Source of the DNA: Sphingomonas dokdonensis | GTDB taxonomy: Bacteria > Pseudomonadota > Alphaproteobacteria > Sphingomonadales > Sphingomonadaceae | DNA length: 64,000 nucleotides | NCBI RefSeq assembly: GCF_002197685.1 | Contig: NZ_NBBI01000005.1 | Coordinates: forward strand, 1 to 64,000 | Direction of reading: 5' to 3' | In this document: positions 56,654 through 64,000 of the stretch, in pieces | Layout: every line of letters starts with the position of its first letter | How positions within the stretch are numbered: the stretch's first letter is position 1 | Notes under the pieces: model-generated | Told to the model about the DNA's origin: nothing | Databases searched by the model: none | The model's input: only the letters and a program-made list of their open reading frames with translations | Made by a program: the position numbers and the translations under genes

Positions 56654-56827
56654 TCACCCTGCGCGCGGCGTCCACTTCCCCTTCGTCCTGCTCGTCAGGT
56701 GATAGTGCCGACACCGATCGCAGCGATAGCAACGCAGCACCACGCGAGACCGGTCGGCAGCCGCCCGCGCGGTCGCTTCGTCGGGGAAGCGCTGCTTGCG
56801 GAAACATGTGCTCAACTTCGTCCGCAC
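56654..56827 (-). CDS. Small Cys/His-rich protein, 57 residues
   Basis: It starts at GTG 56827, preceded by GGAGGAGATGAGG. The product begins MRTKLSTCFRKQRFPDEATA and contains CYRCDRCRHYHLT near residues 33-45, a CxxCxxC...HxH cluster that looks like a small metal site, ending KGKWTPRAG. Small proteins with C-x2-C and a nearby WH/YH-L-T string recur as unannotated genes in sphingomonads, as far as I recall. It is basic and probably binds zinc. It is convergent with the GGDEF gene (14 bases between stops). Confidence 0.7.
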   Translation of the reverse strand: MRTKLSTCFRKQRFPDEATARAAADRSRVVLRCYRCDRCRHYHLTSRTKGKWTPRAG

Positions 56828-56893
56828 GCCAACCTCATCTCCTCCGCCGGCTCGGCATGCGGCGTCACGACAGGGATCGCAACAATTCAGGTC

Positions 56894-56905
56894 TGAAACG
56901 TTTCA
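56894..56905. promoter_or_regulatory. LacI-type palindrome ahead of the antiporter gene
   Basis: TGAAACGTTTCA is a perfect 12-bp palindrome ending six bases before the antiporter ATG. It matches the core of operators bound by LacI-family regulators (for example FruR/Cra-like). The role is inferred; 12-bp palindromes can arise by chance. Confidence 0.4.
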
Positions 56906-56911
56906 TCGTGG

Positions 56912-58216
56912 ATGTTTCCCTTTGCCGCACCCGATCCGTACATCCTTTGGCTAACGGGTGCGGGCGTTCTGGTGGCGCTGGTCGCGTGGCTGCCGCTCGC
57001 GCTGCGCAAGCTGCCGCTGTCGCTCCCGATCATCTGCATCGCGATCGGCGCGGCGCTTTTCTCGGTGCCCGGCATCTGGTGGAAGCCGCTGCCCGCGCTC
57101 TACCCGAACCTTACCGAGCGGATGACCGAGTTCGTCGTCATCATCGCGCTCATGGGTGGCGGGCTGAAGCTCGATCGCATTTTCGAGTGGCGACATTGGA
57201 GCGTCACGTGGCGCCTTCTGGCGATCACCATGCCGCTCGGGATCGTCATCATCACCCTGCTCGGTGGCTGGTGGCTGGGCCTCGGCTGGGTCGCGGCCCT
57301 GCTACTGGGCGCATGCCTTGCCCCCACCGATCCCGTGCTCGCCGCCGACGTGCAGGTCGGCCCGCCCAAATCGAACGATGAGGATGAGGTGCGGTTCGGC
57401 CTGACGTCGGAGGCGGGGCTGAACGACGGCCTGGCCTTTCCGTTCGTCCACCTTGCCATCGTACTCGGCACGGTGGCCGTCGCCGGGGGATCCTGGGCAA
57501 AGGATTGGGTGCTCGAAAACGTCTTGTGGGAGATCGGCGTCGGCATCGCCGCCGGCTGGCTGGTCGGCAAGGCGTTCGGCTGGCTGACGTTCCACGTCCC
57601 CGTCGAAACGAGGCTCGCCGCCACCGGCGACGGCCTGATCGCGGTCGCCGCCACCTTTGTCTCCTATGGCGTGACCGAGATCGTCCACGCTTATGGCTTC
57701 CTCTCGGTCTTCGTCACTGCGCTCGCGCTACGCCGCTCGCACCGCGACCATGAATTCAACCATCAGATGCATGCCCTGACCGAGCAGGTAGAGCGGATCG
57801 CGATGATGGTGGTGCTGCTGCTGTTCGGTGGCGCGCTGGCGGACGGCCTGCTCGCCGCGCTCCACTGGGTCGACGTGCTCGCCGCCGCAATCCTGATCCT
57901 GGTCGTGCGCCCGCTCACCGGCCTCGTCGCGCTGATCGGCTTTCCGGCGGACCGTTCCGAAAAACTCACCATCGCGTTCTTCGGGATCCGCGGCGTCGGC
58001 TCCTTCTATTACCTCGCCTTCGCGCTCAATCGCATGGAACTGGCCGAGGCCGACCGCCTGTGGGGCATCGTCGGCATCACCGTTCTGTTCTCGATCCTGC
58101 TACATGGCCTTACCGTCACGCCGGCAATGCGCCTCCTTGATCGGCAGCACGGCCGCGACCCTGATCGCGCGGGCGTCGCGCCGCCCGGGTTGCAAGGCCC
58201 GGCGGCAGAGCATTGA
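56912..58216 (+). CDS. Cation:proton antiporter (CPA1, NhaP-like)
   Basis: This 434-residue protein has about twelve membrane helices. It shows ALMGGGLKLDRIFEW, LLGACLAPTDPVLAADVQVG with the conserved TDPV break, and VRFGLTSEAGLNDGLAFPFVHLA, whose EAGLNDG is the family's ion-binding motif. LTIAFFGIRGVGSFYYLAFAL gives the Arg-containing late helix. It exchanges Na+ or K+ for H+ across the inner membrane. There is no cytoplasmic regulatory domain. It is convergent with the DUF6165 gene, six bases apart. Confidence 0.92.
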   Translation: MFPFAAPDPYILWLTGAGVLVALVAWLPLALRKLPLSLPIICIAIGAALFSVPGIWWKPLPALYPNLTERMTEFVVIIALMGGGLKLDRIFEWRHWSVTWRLLAITMPLGIVIITLLGGWWLGLGWVAALLLGACLAPTDPVLAADVQVGPPKSNDEDEVRFGLTSEAGLNDGLAFPFVHLAIVLGTVAVAGGSWAKDWVLENVLWEIGVGIAAGWLVGKAFGWLTFHVPVETRLAATGDGLIAVAATFVSYGVTEIVHAYGFLSVFVTALALRRSHRDHEFNHQMHALTEQVERIAMMVVLLLFGGALADGLLAALHWVDVLAAAILILVVRPLTGLVALIGFPADRSEKLTIAFFGIRGVGSFYYLAFALNRMELAEADRLWGIVGITVLFSILLHGLTVTPAMRLLDRQHGRDPDRAGVAPPGLQGPAAEH

Positions 58217-58222
58217 GCCCCC

Positions 58223-58627
58223 TCAAGCCGCGACGCAGCTCGCGTAGCTCTTTTCCTCTACCAGCTCCGATTCCAGCGCCACGTTGATCTCCCGCTTCAA
58301 CGCCGCGCGTTCGTCGTTGCGCTGATACACCGCGCGCGCCAGCCGGACGAACTCCGCCCCGAACTGCCGCTTGGCCTCCTCCTCGCGGATCGCGTCCTCG
58401 ATCTCCCACAGTGTCTCGTTGACGCGCTTCAGCGCCGCGACCAGCGGCGCGATGCCGCTACGGGTCAGCACCTCCGCCGCGATCCCGCGCAGTAGGCGGT
58501 ATTCGCGCTGCACATTGTCGCGCGCCGCCGCGCGCGTGATCCGCTCGCGCTTGATCTCGAGGATGGTGATCTTGTCGAGCAACTCACCCCAGGACACGGG
58601 AACCGACGGGGTCGCGATGCTTGCCAT
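58223..58627 (-). CDS. DUF6165 family protein
   Basis: This protein has 134 residues from ATG 58627. It starts with SVPVSWGELLDKITILEIKRERI and has helices with VNETLWEIEDAIREEEAKRQF, YQRNDERAALKREIN, and the ending ELVEEKSYASC. It appears all-helical and charged. The family (DUF6165, to my recollection) occurs beside glycosyltransferase genes and has no known function. Its start lies 44 bases inside the end of the upstream GT9-like gene, a long overlap implying coupled translation and a partnership. Confidence 0.75.
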   Translation of the reverse strand: MASIATPSVPVSWGELLDKITILEIKRERITRAAARDNVQREYRLLRGIAAEVLTRSGIAPLVAALKRVNETLWEIEDAIREEEAKRQFGAEFVRLARAVYQRNDERAALKREINVALESELVEEKSYASCVAA

Positions 58628-59519
58628 GAACAGGCCTTTCGTTGGGGAGAGTTGCAAGGTCGCGCGCCACCTCGGCAACCACGCCGGCCCAGTCGCCGGG
58701 CGTGCGCTGCACGAACAGCCGCATGTCGGGATACCAGGGCGTGGTGCGCGCCGCCGGGTTCCAGCGCCAGTCCGGCTCCGCCTTCAGCAGCAGCCACGTC
58801 GGCCGTCCCAGCGCGCCCGCCAGATGCGCGATCATCGTGTCCACCGTAATGACAAGGTCGCACCCCGCCACCAGCGCCGCCGTCGCGTTCATCGCGAACG
58901 GGCACCCCCCGGCATTGAGCACCGGCAGCGCGCTCGGCGCCGCCACCAATGTCACGCAGCGATGCGCCGCCGCGATCGGCGCCAGCAGCTCCGGGGAAAG
59001 CGACCGCGCCGCATCCCAGTCACCGCCCAGATGGCACAGCCCGATCGTGCCTTTCGGCAACGCGGCGGGCGTGCTGCGCAGATAGGGAAAGCGCGTCTCC
59101 TCCGGCCGCGCGCGCAGCGCAAAGGGCAGTTCGGTGATCTCGACGTCGCAATCCGCCGGCTTCAGCGGCGCGGCCTGGTCGAACGGCACCACGCGGAGCG
59201 GCGCGTCGATCGTGGCGAGCAGCGCGCACAGGCTCGGCTGCGCCTCCACCGTCACGCTGCGGGCACGCTGCGCCAGCGCCGGCAGGTGGCGCGCATATTG
59301 GATCGTGTCGCCCAGCCCGTGGTAACAGCGCACCAGCACGTCCACGCCGTCGAACCCACGCCCGTCCCACACCCAGCGCTGGTGATACGGCAGCGCCGGA
59401 TCGTCGCGGGTCGCCGGATCGCGCGCCGCCAAATCCTCCGCCGACATGCCCCAGGCCACGTCATAGGCCCCGCGCCGCATCGCCTGGGTCCATTGCTGAT
59501 GCCGGTCGTCCATCAACAA
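58584..59519 (-). CDS. GT9/heptosyltransferase-like glycosyltransferase
   Basis: This 311-residue protein has CYHGLGDTIQYARHLPALA as the N-lobe glycine loop. In the C-lobe are IGLCHLGGDWDAAR, CDLVITVDTMIAHLAGALGRPTWLLL and ARTTPWYPDMRLFVQRTPGDWAGVV. The D-T-x-x-A-H-L-A-G string with W-x-W and PWYP is the ending found in TPR-linked GT9 proteins; the TPR part is missing here, so this is the catalytic piece alone. The donor sugar is unknown. It is divergent from the methyltransferase gene. Confidence 0.78.
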   Translation of the reverse strand: MLMDDRHQQWTQAMRRGAYDVAWGMSAEDLAARDPATRDDPALPYHQRWVWDGRGFDGVDVLVRCYHGLGDTIQYARHLPALAQRARSVTVEAQPSLCALLATIDAPLRVVPFDQAAPLKPADCDVEITELPFALRARPEETRFPYLRSTPAALPKGTIGLCHLGGDWDAARSLSPELLAPIAAAHRCVTLVAAPSALPVLNAGGCPFAMNATAALVAGCDLVITVDTMIAHLAGALGRPTWLLLKAEPDWRWNPAARTTPWYPDMRLFVQRTPGDWAGVVAEVARDLATLPNERPVHGKHRDPVGSRVLG

Positions 59520-59581
59520 AGCTCAATGACCCGAAGCCATATCGGTTCCACAACGATCCGCTCCTTGACCGGTAACTGTCT

Positions 59582-59606
59582 GGAACCGCTTCCTCATTCG
59601 ACCGTT
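59582..59606 (+). promoter_or_regulatory. EcfG-type general stress promoter upstream of the glycan cluster
   Basis: GGAAC (59582-59586) and CGTT (59603-59606) are separated by exactly 16 bases, matching GGAAC-N16/17-CGTT. Transcription would begin near 59615, about 80 bases before the methyltransferase gene. Confidence 0.6.
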
Positions 59607-59695
59607 ACGCCTCCGTAAATCACCCGTGCTGCGGCCTGGGCGACGCACCATCATCAAAAGGCGCCGCGGCACGCGGTCCGACATCAGGGGGCTAG

Positions 59696-60505
59696 ATGCC
59701 GGCAGACGCACAACCAATCGACCTGTCGGGTCGCGAGCTAAGTACCCGGATCGCCGAATTGGCGCCCTGGTTCCACAATATCGATCTGAACGGCACGCCA
59801 ACCGCGCCCGATCACTTCCTCGGCAACTATCCCGCCGACAAGTTCGCCCGCTTTTCGCAGATCTTTCCCGCCGATCTCACCGGCAAGTCGGTGCTCGACA
59901 TCGGCTGCAACGCCGGCTTCTATTCGGTGGAGGCGCTGCGCCGCGGTGCGTCCCGCGTGGTCGGCATCGACAGCGACGATCGCTATCTGGAACAGGGTCG
60001 CCTCGCGACCCAGGCGCTCGGCTTCACCGGGGTCGAGTTCCGCAACCTGTCGGTCTACGACGTGGCGCAGCTTGGCGAGCGGTTCGACCTCGTGATCTTC
60101 ATGGGTGTCCTCTATCACCTGCGCCATCCGCTGCTCGCGCTTGATCTCATCCGCGAACATGTCGCGGGCGACGCCATGCTGTTCCAGACGATGCAGCAGG
60201 GCGCGCGCGAGGTGGACGACGTGCCGGAGGACCACCCGTTCTTCGAGCCGGGCACCTATCAGCCGCCGGCCTATTTTGATTCGCCCGGCTATCCCAAGAT
60301 GCACTTCATCGAACGCAAGTTCTCGGGCGACTGGACCAATTGGTGGGCGCCCAACACCGCCGCCAGCATGGCGATGCTGCGCGCGGCGGGCTTTTCGGTC
60401 GAGGATCGCGCCGATGGCGATGTTTATTTCTGCCGGGTCGCGCCCGTGCCGTTCGGCGACTATGGTCCCGCCGCAGTCTATCCGTCCAAGGGGGTGAATT
60501 CGTGA
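59696..60505 (+). CDS. SAM-dependent methyltransferase (TIGR04290-like)
   Basis: This 269-residue class I methyltransferase has IAELAPWFHNIDLNG near the start, motif I SVLDIGCNAGFYSVEALRRGA, GIDSDDRYLEQ, and VIFMGVLYHLRHPLLALD, the layout of CmoB-like enzymes. WWAPNTAASMAMLRAAGF near the end is characteristic of the TIGR04290 (Rta_06860) group, which I recall as occurring in oligosaccharide clusters. It probably methylates a sugar. First gene of a tight operon, with a GGAAC-N16-CGTT element upstream. The start ATG follows GGGGGCTAG. Confidence 0.8.
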   Translation: MPADAQPIDLSGRELSTRIAELAPWFHNIDLNGTPTAPDHFLGNYPADKFARFSQIFPADLTGKSVLDIGCNAGFYSVEALRRGASRVVGIDSDDRYLEQGRLATQALGFTGVEFRNLSVYDVAQLGERFDLVIFMGVLYHLRHPLLALDLIREHVAGDAMLFQTMQQGAREVDDVPEDHPFFEPGTYQPPAYFDSPGYPKMHFIERKFSGDWTNWWAPNTAASMAMLRAAGFSVEDRADGDVYFCRVAPVPFGDYGPAAVYPSKGVNS

Positions 60506-61428
60506 TCGAAGCGGCGATGATCTGGAACGAGCCGAACAACAAATCGCACTGGGATCCCGAAATCGACCCCGATTGGTCGAACTATGCCGATCACGTCATC
60601 CGCGCCGGCAATTCGATCCACGCCATCAATCCCAACGTCACGCGCGTGCTCGGCGGCATGTCGCCGATCGATCCTTTGTGGGTGAACCGCATGCGCTCGC
60701 ACGGCGCGCTTGATGCGGTCGACGTGGTCGCCGTGCACGGCTTCCCGCTCGACTGGAACCTGTGGTCGATCCATGACTGGCCCGCCAAGATCGCCGAGAT
60801 CGAGGCCGTGGTGCCCGACAAGCCGATCTGGGTCACCGAAGTGGGCGTCGGCTCCTTCGGCGCCGAGGAGGTGCAGGTGTTCGGCGTCGAGAAGACCGCC
60901 GAGCTGCTGGTCGGCCGCGTGCCCAACATCTTCTGGTATTCGCTGTTCGACCTGCCGCAGGCGTGGGGCGCCACCACCCGCCACCGCGAGGCGGAAGGGT
61001 CCAGCTATTATCGCCATTTCTACATGGGCCTGATCCGCGAGGACGGGACGCCAAAGCCATCGCTCGACGTTTATGCGCGCCACGCCGCCGACATGGGCCT
61101 GATGCAATGGTTCCATTTCGAGGACCCGCGCCTCGACGAGGCGGTCGGCTGGCTGAAGCGGCTCGGCACGCGCAAGCTGCGCACCGGGCTCTCCTGGGCC
61201 GATCGCTTCCGCCCCAACGCGCTCGACTGGTTCGATCGCCAGATGGAGGCGCTGGCCGATTTCGACCTCACCGTCACCTTCTGCTTCACGCCCGAGCATC
61301 TCGGCGTGCAGCCGCACCACACCAGCCCGGCACGCGATCCGCAGATGTTTGCCGATTTCTGCGCGGAGATGATCGACCGCTACGCCCCCGCTTCCGCCAC
61401 CCCGCGCACGCTCGCCACCACGGCCTGA
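60502..61428 (+). CDS. GH39-like glycosidase (beta-xylosidase-like), apparently circularly permuted
   Basis: This protein has 308 residues from GTG 60502, which overlaps the previous stop. There is no signal peptide, so it is cytosolic. Residue 10 is the Glu of IWNEPNN, the acid/base motif of clan GH-A, and Glu113 in IWVTEVG is the candidate nucleophile. In normal enzymes strands beta1-3 precede NEP; here the matching segments (GWLKRLGTRKLRTGLSW, LADFDLTVTFCFTPEHLG, FADFCAEMIDRY) lie after it at about 217-294. The gene thus looks circularly permuted. Its place among biosynthetic genes suggests a trimming or transglycosylating role rather than degradation. Confidence 0.75.
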   Translation: MIEAAMIWNEPNNKSHWDPEIDPDWSNYADHVIRAGNSIHAINPNVTRVLGGMSPIDPLWVNRMRSHGALDAVDVVAVHGFPLDWNLWSIHDWPAKIAEIEAVVPDKPIWVTEVGVGSFGAEEVQVFGVEKTAELLVGRVPNIFWYSLFDLPQAWGATTRHREAEGSSYYRHFYMGLIREDGTPKPSLDVYARHAADMGLMQWFHFEDPRLDEAVGWLKRLGTRKLRTGLSWADRFRPNALDWFDRQMEALADFDLTVTFCFTPEHLGVQPHHTSPARDPQMFADFCAEMIDRYAPASATPRTLATTA

Positions 61429-61429
61429 C

Positions 61430-62404
61430 ATGAAGCCCCGTATCGGTTTTCTCGGCACCGGCTGGATCGGTCGTCACCGCATGGCCGCAATGGTCGCCAC
61501 CGGCGCGATCGACGCGGCGGCGGTGTGCGATCCCTCGCAGCAATGCGTGGACGAGGCGCTGGTCGTCGCCCCCACCGCGCAGGTGGTGGATTCGTTCGAC
61601 GCGATGCTCGCGCTCGATCTCGACGGCGTGGTCATCGCCACGCCCAGCGCGCTCCACGCCGATCAGTCGATCCGCGCGCTGGAGGCGGGCAAGGCGGTGT
61701 TCTGCCAGAAGCCGCTCGGCCGCACCGCGGCGGAGGTGGACGCGGTGATCGCCGCCGCGCGTACGGCCGACCGGCTGCTCGGTGTCGACCTGTCCTATCG
61801 GCACACCGCGGGGATGGAGGCGATCGCCGGCCTGATCCGTGACGGCGCGCTCGGCGACATCTTCGCCGTCGATCTCACCTTTCATAATGCTTATGGTCCT
61901 GACAAGCCGTGGTTCTACGATCCCGAACAGTCGGGCGGCGGCTGCGTCGTGGACCTTGGCGTCCACCTGGTCGACCTCGCGCTCTGGACACTTGGCTTCC
62001 CGCAGGTGTCGGACGCGCACGCCGCGCTCTATGCCGGGGGTCAGCCGCTCCACCCCGGCTCGGTCGAGGATTACGCCACCGCCAGCTTCCAGGCCGGCGG
62101 CACCAACGTGCGCCTCGCCTGTTCGTGGCGCCTTCACGCCGGGCAGGATGCGGTGATCGCCGCCGACTTCTACGGCACGCAAGGCGGCGCGGCGCTGCGC
62201 AACGTTGGCGGCAGCTTCTACGATTTCACCGCCGATCACTTCACCGGCACGCACGCCACCCGCCTGACCCAGGGCGCGGACGATTGGGGCGGCCGCGCCG
62301 CCGCCGACTGGGCGGCCCTGCTCGCCCGCAGCTACCGCTATGACGAAGCTGCCGATCATTATGCCCGCTCCGCTCAGGTGCTTGACCGCATCTATGGCCG
62401 CTGA
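61430..62404 (+). CDS. Gfo/Idh/MocA family oxidoreductase
   Basis: This 324-residue NAD(P)-dependent enzyme has RIGFLGTGWIGRHRMAAM with the dinucleotide motif GTGWIG. Also visible are VVIATPSALHADQSIRAL, VFCQKPLGRTAAEV with the catalytic Lys of the KP pair, and GGGCVVDLGVHLVDLALW with the Asp/His pair of the active site. The family oxidises or reduces sugars, inositols and nucleotide sugars. It starts one base after the glycosidase-like gene stop. A role in making an unusual sugar for this glycan is likely. Confidence 0.9.
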   Translation: MKPRIGFLGTGWIGRHRMAAMVATGAIDAAAVCDPSQQCVDEALVVAPTAQVVDSFDAMLALDLDGVVIATPSALHADQSIRALEAGKAVFCQKPLGRTAAEVDAVIAAARTADRLLGVDLSYRHTAGMEAIAGLIRDGALGDIFAVDLTFHNAYGPDKPWFYDPEQSGGGCVVDLGVHLVDLALWTLGFPQVSDAHAALYAGGQPLHPGSVEDYATASFQAGGTNVRLACSWRLHAGQDAVIAADFYGTQGGAALRNVGGSFYDFTADHFTGTHATRLTQGADDWGGRAAADWAALLARSYRYDEAADHYARSAQVLDRIYGR

Positions 62405-62410
62405 CCCGCA

Positions 62411-63469
62411 ATGACTTCACGCAAGGTCGGCGTCCTCACGTTTCATCGTTCGGTCAATTTCGGCTCCTACTGGCAGGCGCGCTGCATGGTGGAGGGGTTG
62501 CGCGCACGCGGCCTCGATGCCGAAATCCTCGATCACCGCTCGCGCCGGGTGGAATGGCGGGAGGCGCGCAACGCGTTCCAGCCGACGCTCCCCGTCCGCA
62601 CCGATCTGCGCCACTTCGCCGCGCTCGGCCGCAAGACCCGCGCGCTGATCGCCGCCACCGACGCGCTGCCGCTCTCCCCCGCCTTCCCGCTGGAGGATCC
62701 GGGGCAGATGCCGCATTACGACACGATCGTGGTCGGCAGCGACGAGGTGTGGAATTTTCGCCACCCTTGGTACGGCGGCGCCTCCGTCTTCTTCGGCGAT
62801 CACTGCAACGCCGACCGGCTCGTTTCCTACGCCGCCAGCTTCGGCAACCATGACGCGACCGACGGCATCGACACGCCCTGGCTCGACCGCCTGCGCCGCT
62901 TCCACGCGGTATCGGTGCGCGACGAGAACAGCCGCGCGATGCTCGCCCCCGCGATCGATCCGCCGCTCGTCCTCGATCCTTGCCTGCAATTCTCGGACGT
63001 GATTCCGGGCGGCGCGCCGGTCGCCGGCAGCCGCTATGCCGTGATCTACGGCCACAGCTTCCCCGAATGGTACACCGCGCAGCTGCGCCGCTGGGCGGAC
63101 GCCACCGGCACCCGCCTCGTCAGCATCGGCTACCCCAGCCCCATCGCCGACGAGCTGCGCATCGACATCGGCCCCGCCGATTTCTCCGCGCTGATCGCCG
63201 GCGCGCATGCCGTCGCGACCAACTTCTTCCACGGCTGCGTCTTCGCGATCCGCCACGCACGCCCCTTCGCCTGCGCCGCCTCCCCCTATCGCCGCAACAA
63301 GGTGCGGGACCTCACCCGCGCGCTCGGGCTGGAGGATCATCTGGTCGAAGAGGGCACCAGCGACGACGCCTTTGCGCACCTGCTCGCCACGCTGCCGGGC
63401 GACCTCTCCGATCGTCTCGCGACCGAACGCGCCGCCTCCACCCGCTTCCTCGACCATGCCCTCGCCTGA
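62411..63469 (+). CDS. Polysaccharide pyruvyl transferase family protein
   Basis: This 352-residue protein begins KVGVLTFHRSVNFGSYWQAR, has TIVVGSDEVWNFRHPW near residue 108, YAASFGN, VSVRDENSR and YAVIYGHSF, and HAVATNFFHGCVFAIRHARPF, all features of the CsaB/WcaK fold. It transfers pyruvate from PEP to a sugar, adding a ketal and a negative charge. It is followed, with a 14-base overlap, by an FrhB-like protein, a pairing common in exopolysaccharide clusters. Confidence 0.88.
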   Translation: MTSRKVGVLTFHRSVNFGSYWQARCMVEGLRARGLDAEILDHRSRRVEWREARNAFQPTLPVRTDLRHFAALGRKTRALIAATDALPLSPAFPLEDPGQMPHYDTIVVGSDEVWNFRHPWYGGASVFFGDHCNADRLVSYAASFGNHDATDGIDTPWLDRLRRFHAVSVRDENSRAMLAPAIDPPLVLDPCLQFSDVIPGGAPVAGSRYAVIYGHSFPEWYTAQLRRWADATGTRLVSIGYPSPIADELRIDIGPADFSALIAGAHAVATNFFHGCVFAIRHARPFACAASPYRRNKVRDLTRALGLEDHLVEEGTSDDAFAHLLATLPGDLSDRLATERAASTRFLDHALA

Positions 63470-64000
63470 CGCGCTGACCCCGGCCGACATCGCCGCCTCC
63501 GGCCTGTGCATCGGCTGCGGCGGCTGCGCGACCAAGGGCATGGCGTGGGACAGATACGGCCAGCGCAAGCCAAGCGACGCGACGCTGGCCGATTATCGTC
63601 ATGACGGCCCTGTGCCGGAAACCGACGCGCCGCACGCGCTGCCGTCGGATCAGGCCGCCACGACCTTCGCCGCCACCTGCCCCTTCTCACCCACCGCGCG
63701 CAACGAGGACCAGCTCGCCCTCGCCCGCTTCCCGCACGCGCCGCACCACGACGCGCGCCTCGGCCGCTACGAGGCGAACTACGTCGGCCACGCCGAACAG
63801 GCCCCGTTCCGCGAGCGCGGCAGCAGCGGCGGCATGGTCAGCTGGGTCGCCGCGGACCTGCTTGCGTCGGGCAAGATCGACGGCGTCGCGCACGTTATCC
63901 CCGCCACCGGCGACCGCCTGTTCCACTATCGCATCTCGCGCACCGAGGGGGAGATCCTCGAAGGCGCCCGCTCGCGCTACTACCCGGTCGACCTGGCGGA
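63456..64000 (+). CDS. Coenzyme F420 hydrogenase/dehydrogenase beta subunit-like protein (partial, right edge)
   Basis: It is open from ATG 63456 to the window end (at least 181 residues). Residues 18-24 hold CIGCGGC, a ferredoxin-type cluster motif. FAATCPFSPTAR near 70 supplies another Cys, and RERGSSGGMVSWVAADLL near 125-140 is the FrhB/FpoF flavin region (GSSGG). In polysaccharide clusters such proteins lie next to pyruvyl transferases and are thought to act as flavin/Fe-S reductases of unknown substrate. It starts within the preceding gene. The C-terminal part lies beyond the window. Confidence 0.8.
   Translation, partial: MPSPDALTPADIAASGLCIGCGGCATKGMAWDRYGQRKPSDATLADYRHDGPVPETDAPHALPSDQAATTFAATCPFSPTARNEDQLALARFPHAPHHDARLGRYEANYVGHAEQAPFRERGSSGGMVSWVAADLLASGKIDGVAHVIPATGDRLFHYRISRTEGEILEGARSRYYPVDLA

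Overview
The window is GC-rich, densely packed bacterial chromosome, most likely from a sphingomonad (Alphaproteobacteria, Sphingomonadales). The support is mixed. Family content includes a HWE-type histidine kinase, a RegB/RegA redox pair, COQ9, the MetX/MetW pair and a compact FeoB. Two sites match the alphaproteobacterial general-stress promoter GGAAC-N16-CGTT, and one resembles a CtrA site. The genus is an inference; no rRNA is present.

Layout. (1) 1-2.76 kb is the end of an integrated element: a HTH protein and a P4-type tyrosine integrase abut the 3' end of tRNA-Ser(CGA). (2) 2.9-9 kb is housekeeping: hspQ, rplU-rpmA, a GNAT, a TetR regulator, obgE, a putative Fe(II)/2OG oxygenase and ychF. 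(3) 9-18 kb is a surface-glycan island with two sulfotransferase-like genes and two very large multidomain glycosyltransferases, one fused to a C-terminal sulfotransferase-like domain. (4) 18-22 kb holds dnaA, a short-form MDR dehydrogenase, a DUF1003 protein and a histidine phosphatase. (5) 22.3-30 kb is a tightly overlapping operon: two epimerases, a GT4, two CgeB-like transferases, a CgeB-like/NAD-epimerase fusion and a 55-residue hydrophilic protein.

(6) 30-48 kb is metabolism and envelope: an Old Yellow Enzyme, a DMT transporter, COQ9, feoAB behind a Fur-box-like site, ssb, a HWE kinase with a tail-to-tail response regulator, metXW, hisC, tyrA, ftsEX with an acyltransferase and a YdcF-like protein, a zinc-ribbon membrane protein, tRNA-Leu(GAG), trhO and an MFS transporter. 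(7) 48-56.6 kb is a respiratory operon (cyoABCD, SURF1) running directly into regB and regA, followed by a GAF-PAS-GGDEF protein. (8) 56.6-58.2 kb has a small Cys-rich gene and a Na+/H+-type antiporter. (9) 58.2-64 kb is a second glycan cluster: DUF6165, a GT9-like protein, then a methyltransferase, a glycosidase-like protein, a Gfo/Idh/MocA oxidoreductase, a polysaccharide pyruvyltransferase and an FrhB-like protein cut by the window edge.

The strongest leads are these: the glycosidase-like protein at 60502-61428, whose catalytic-barrel segments appear circularly permuted; the GGAAC-N16-CGTT promoters ahead of the second glycan cluster and the phosphatase; the CgeB-epimerase and GT-sulfotransferase fusions; the RegBA pair built into the cyo operon; and a perfect 19-bp palindrome upstream of cyoA.
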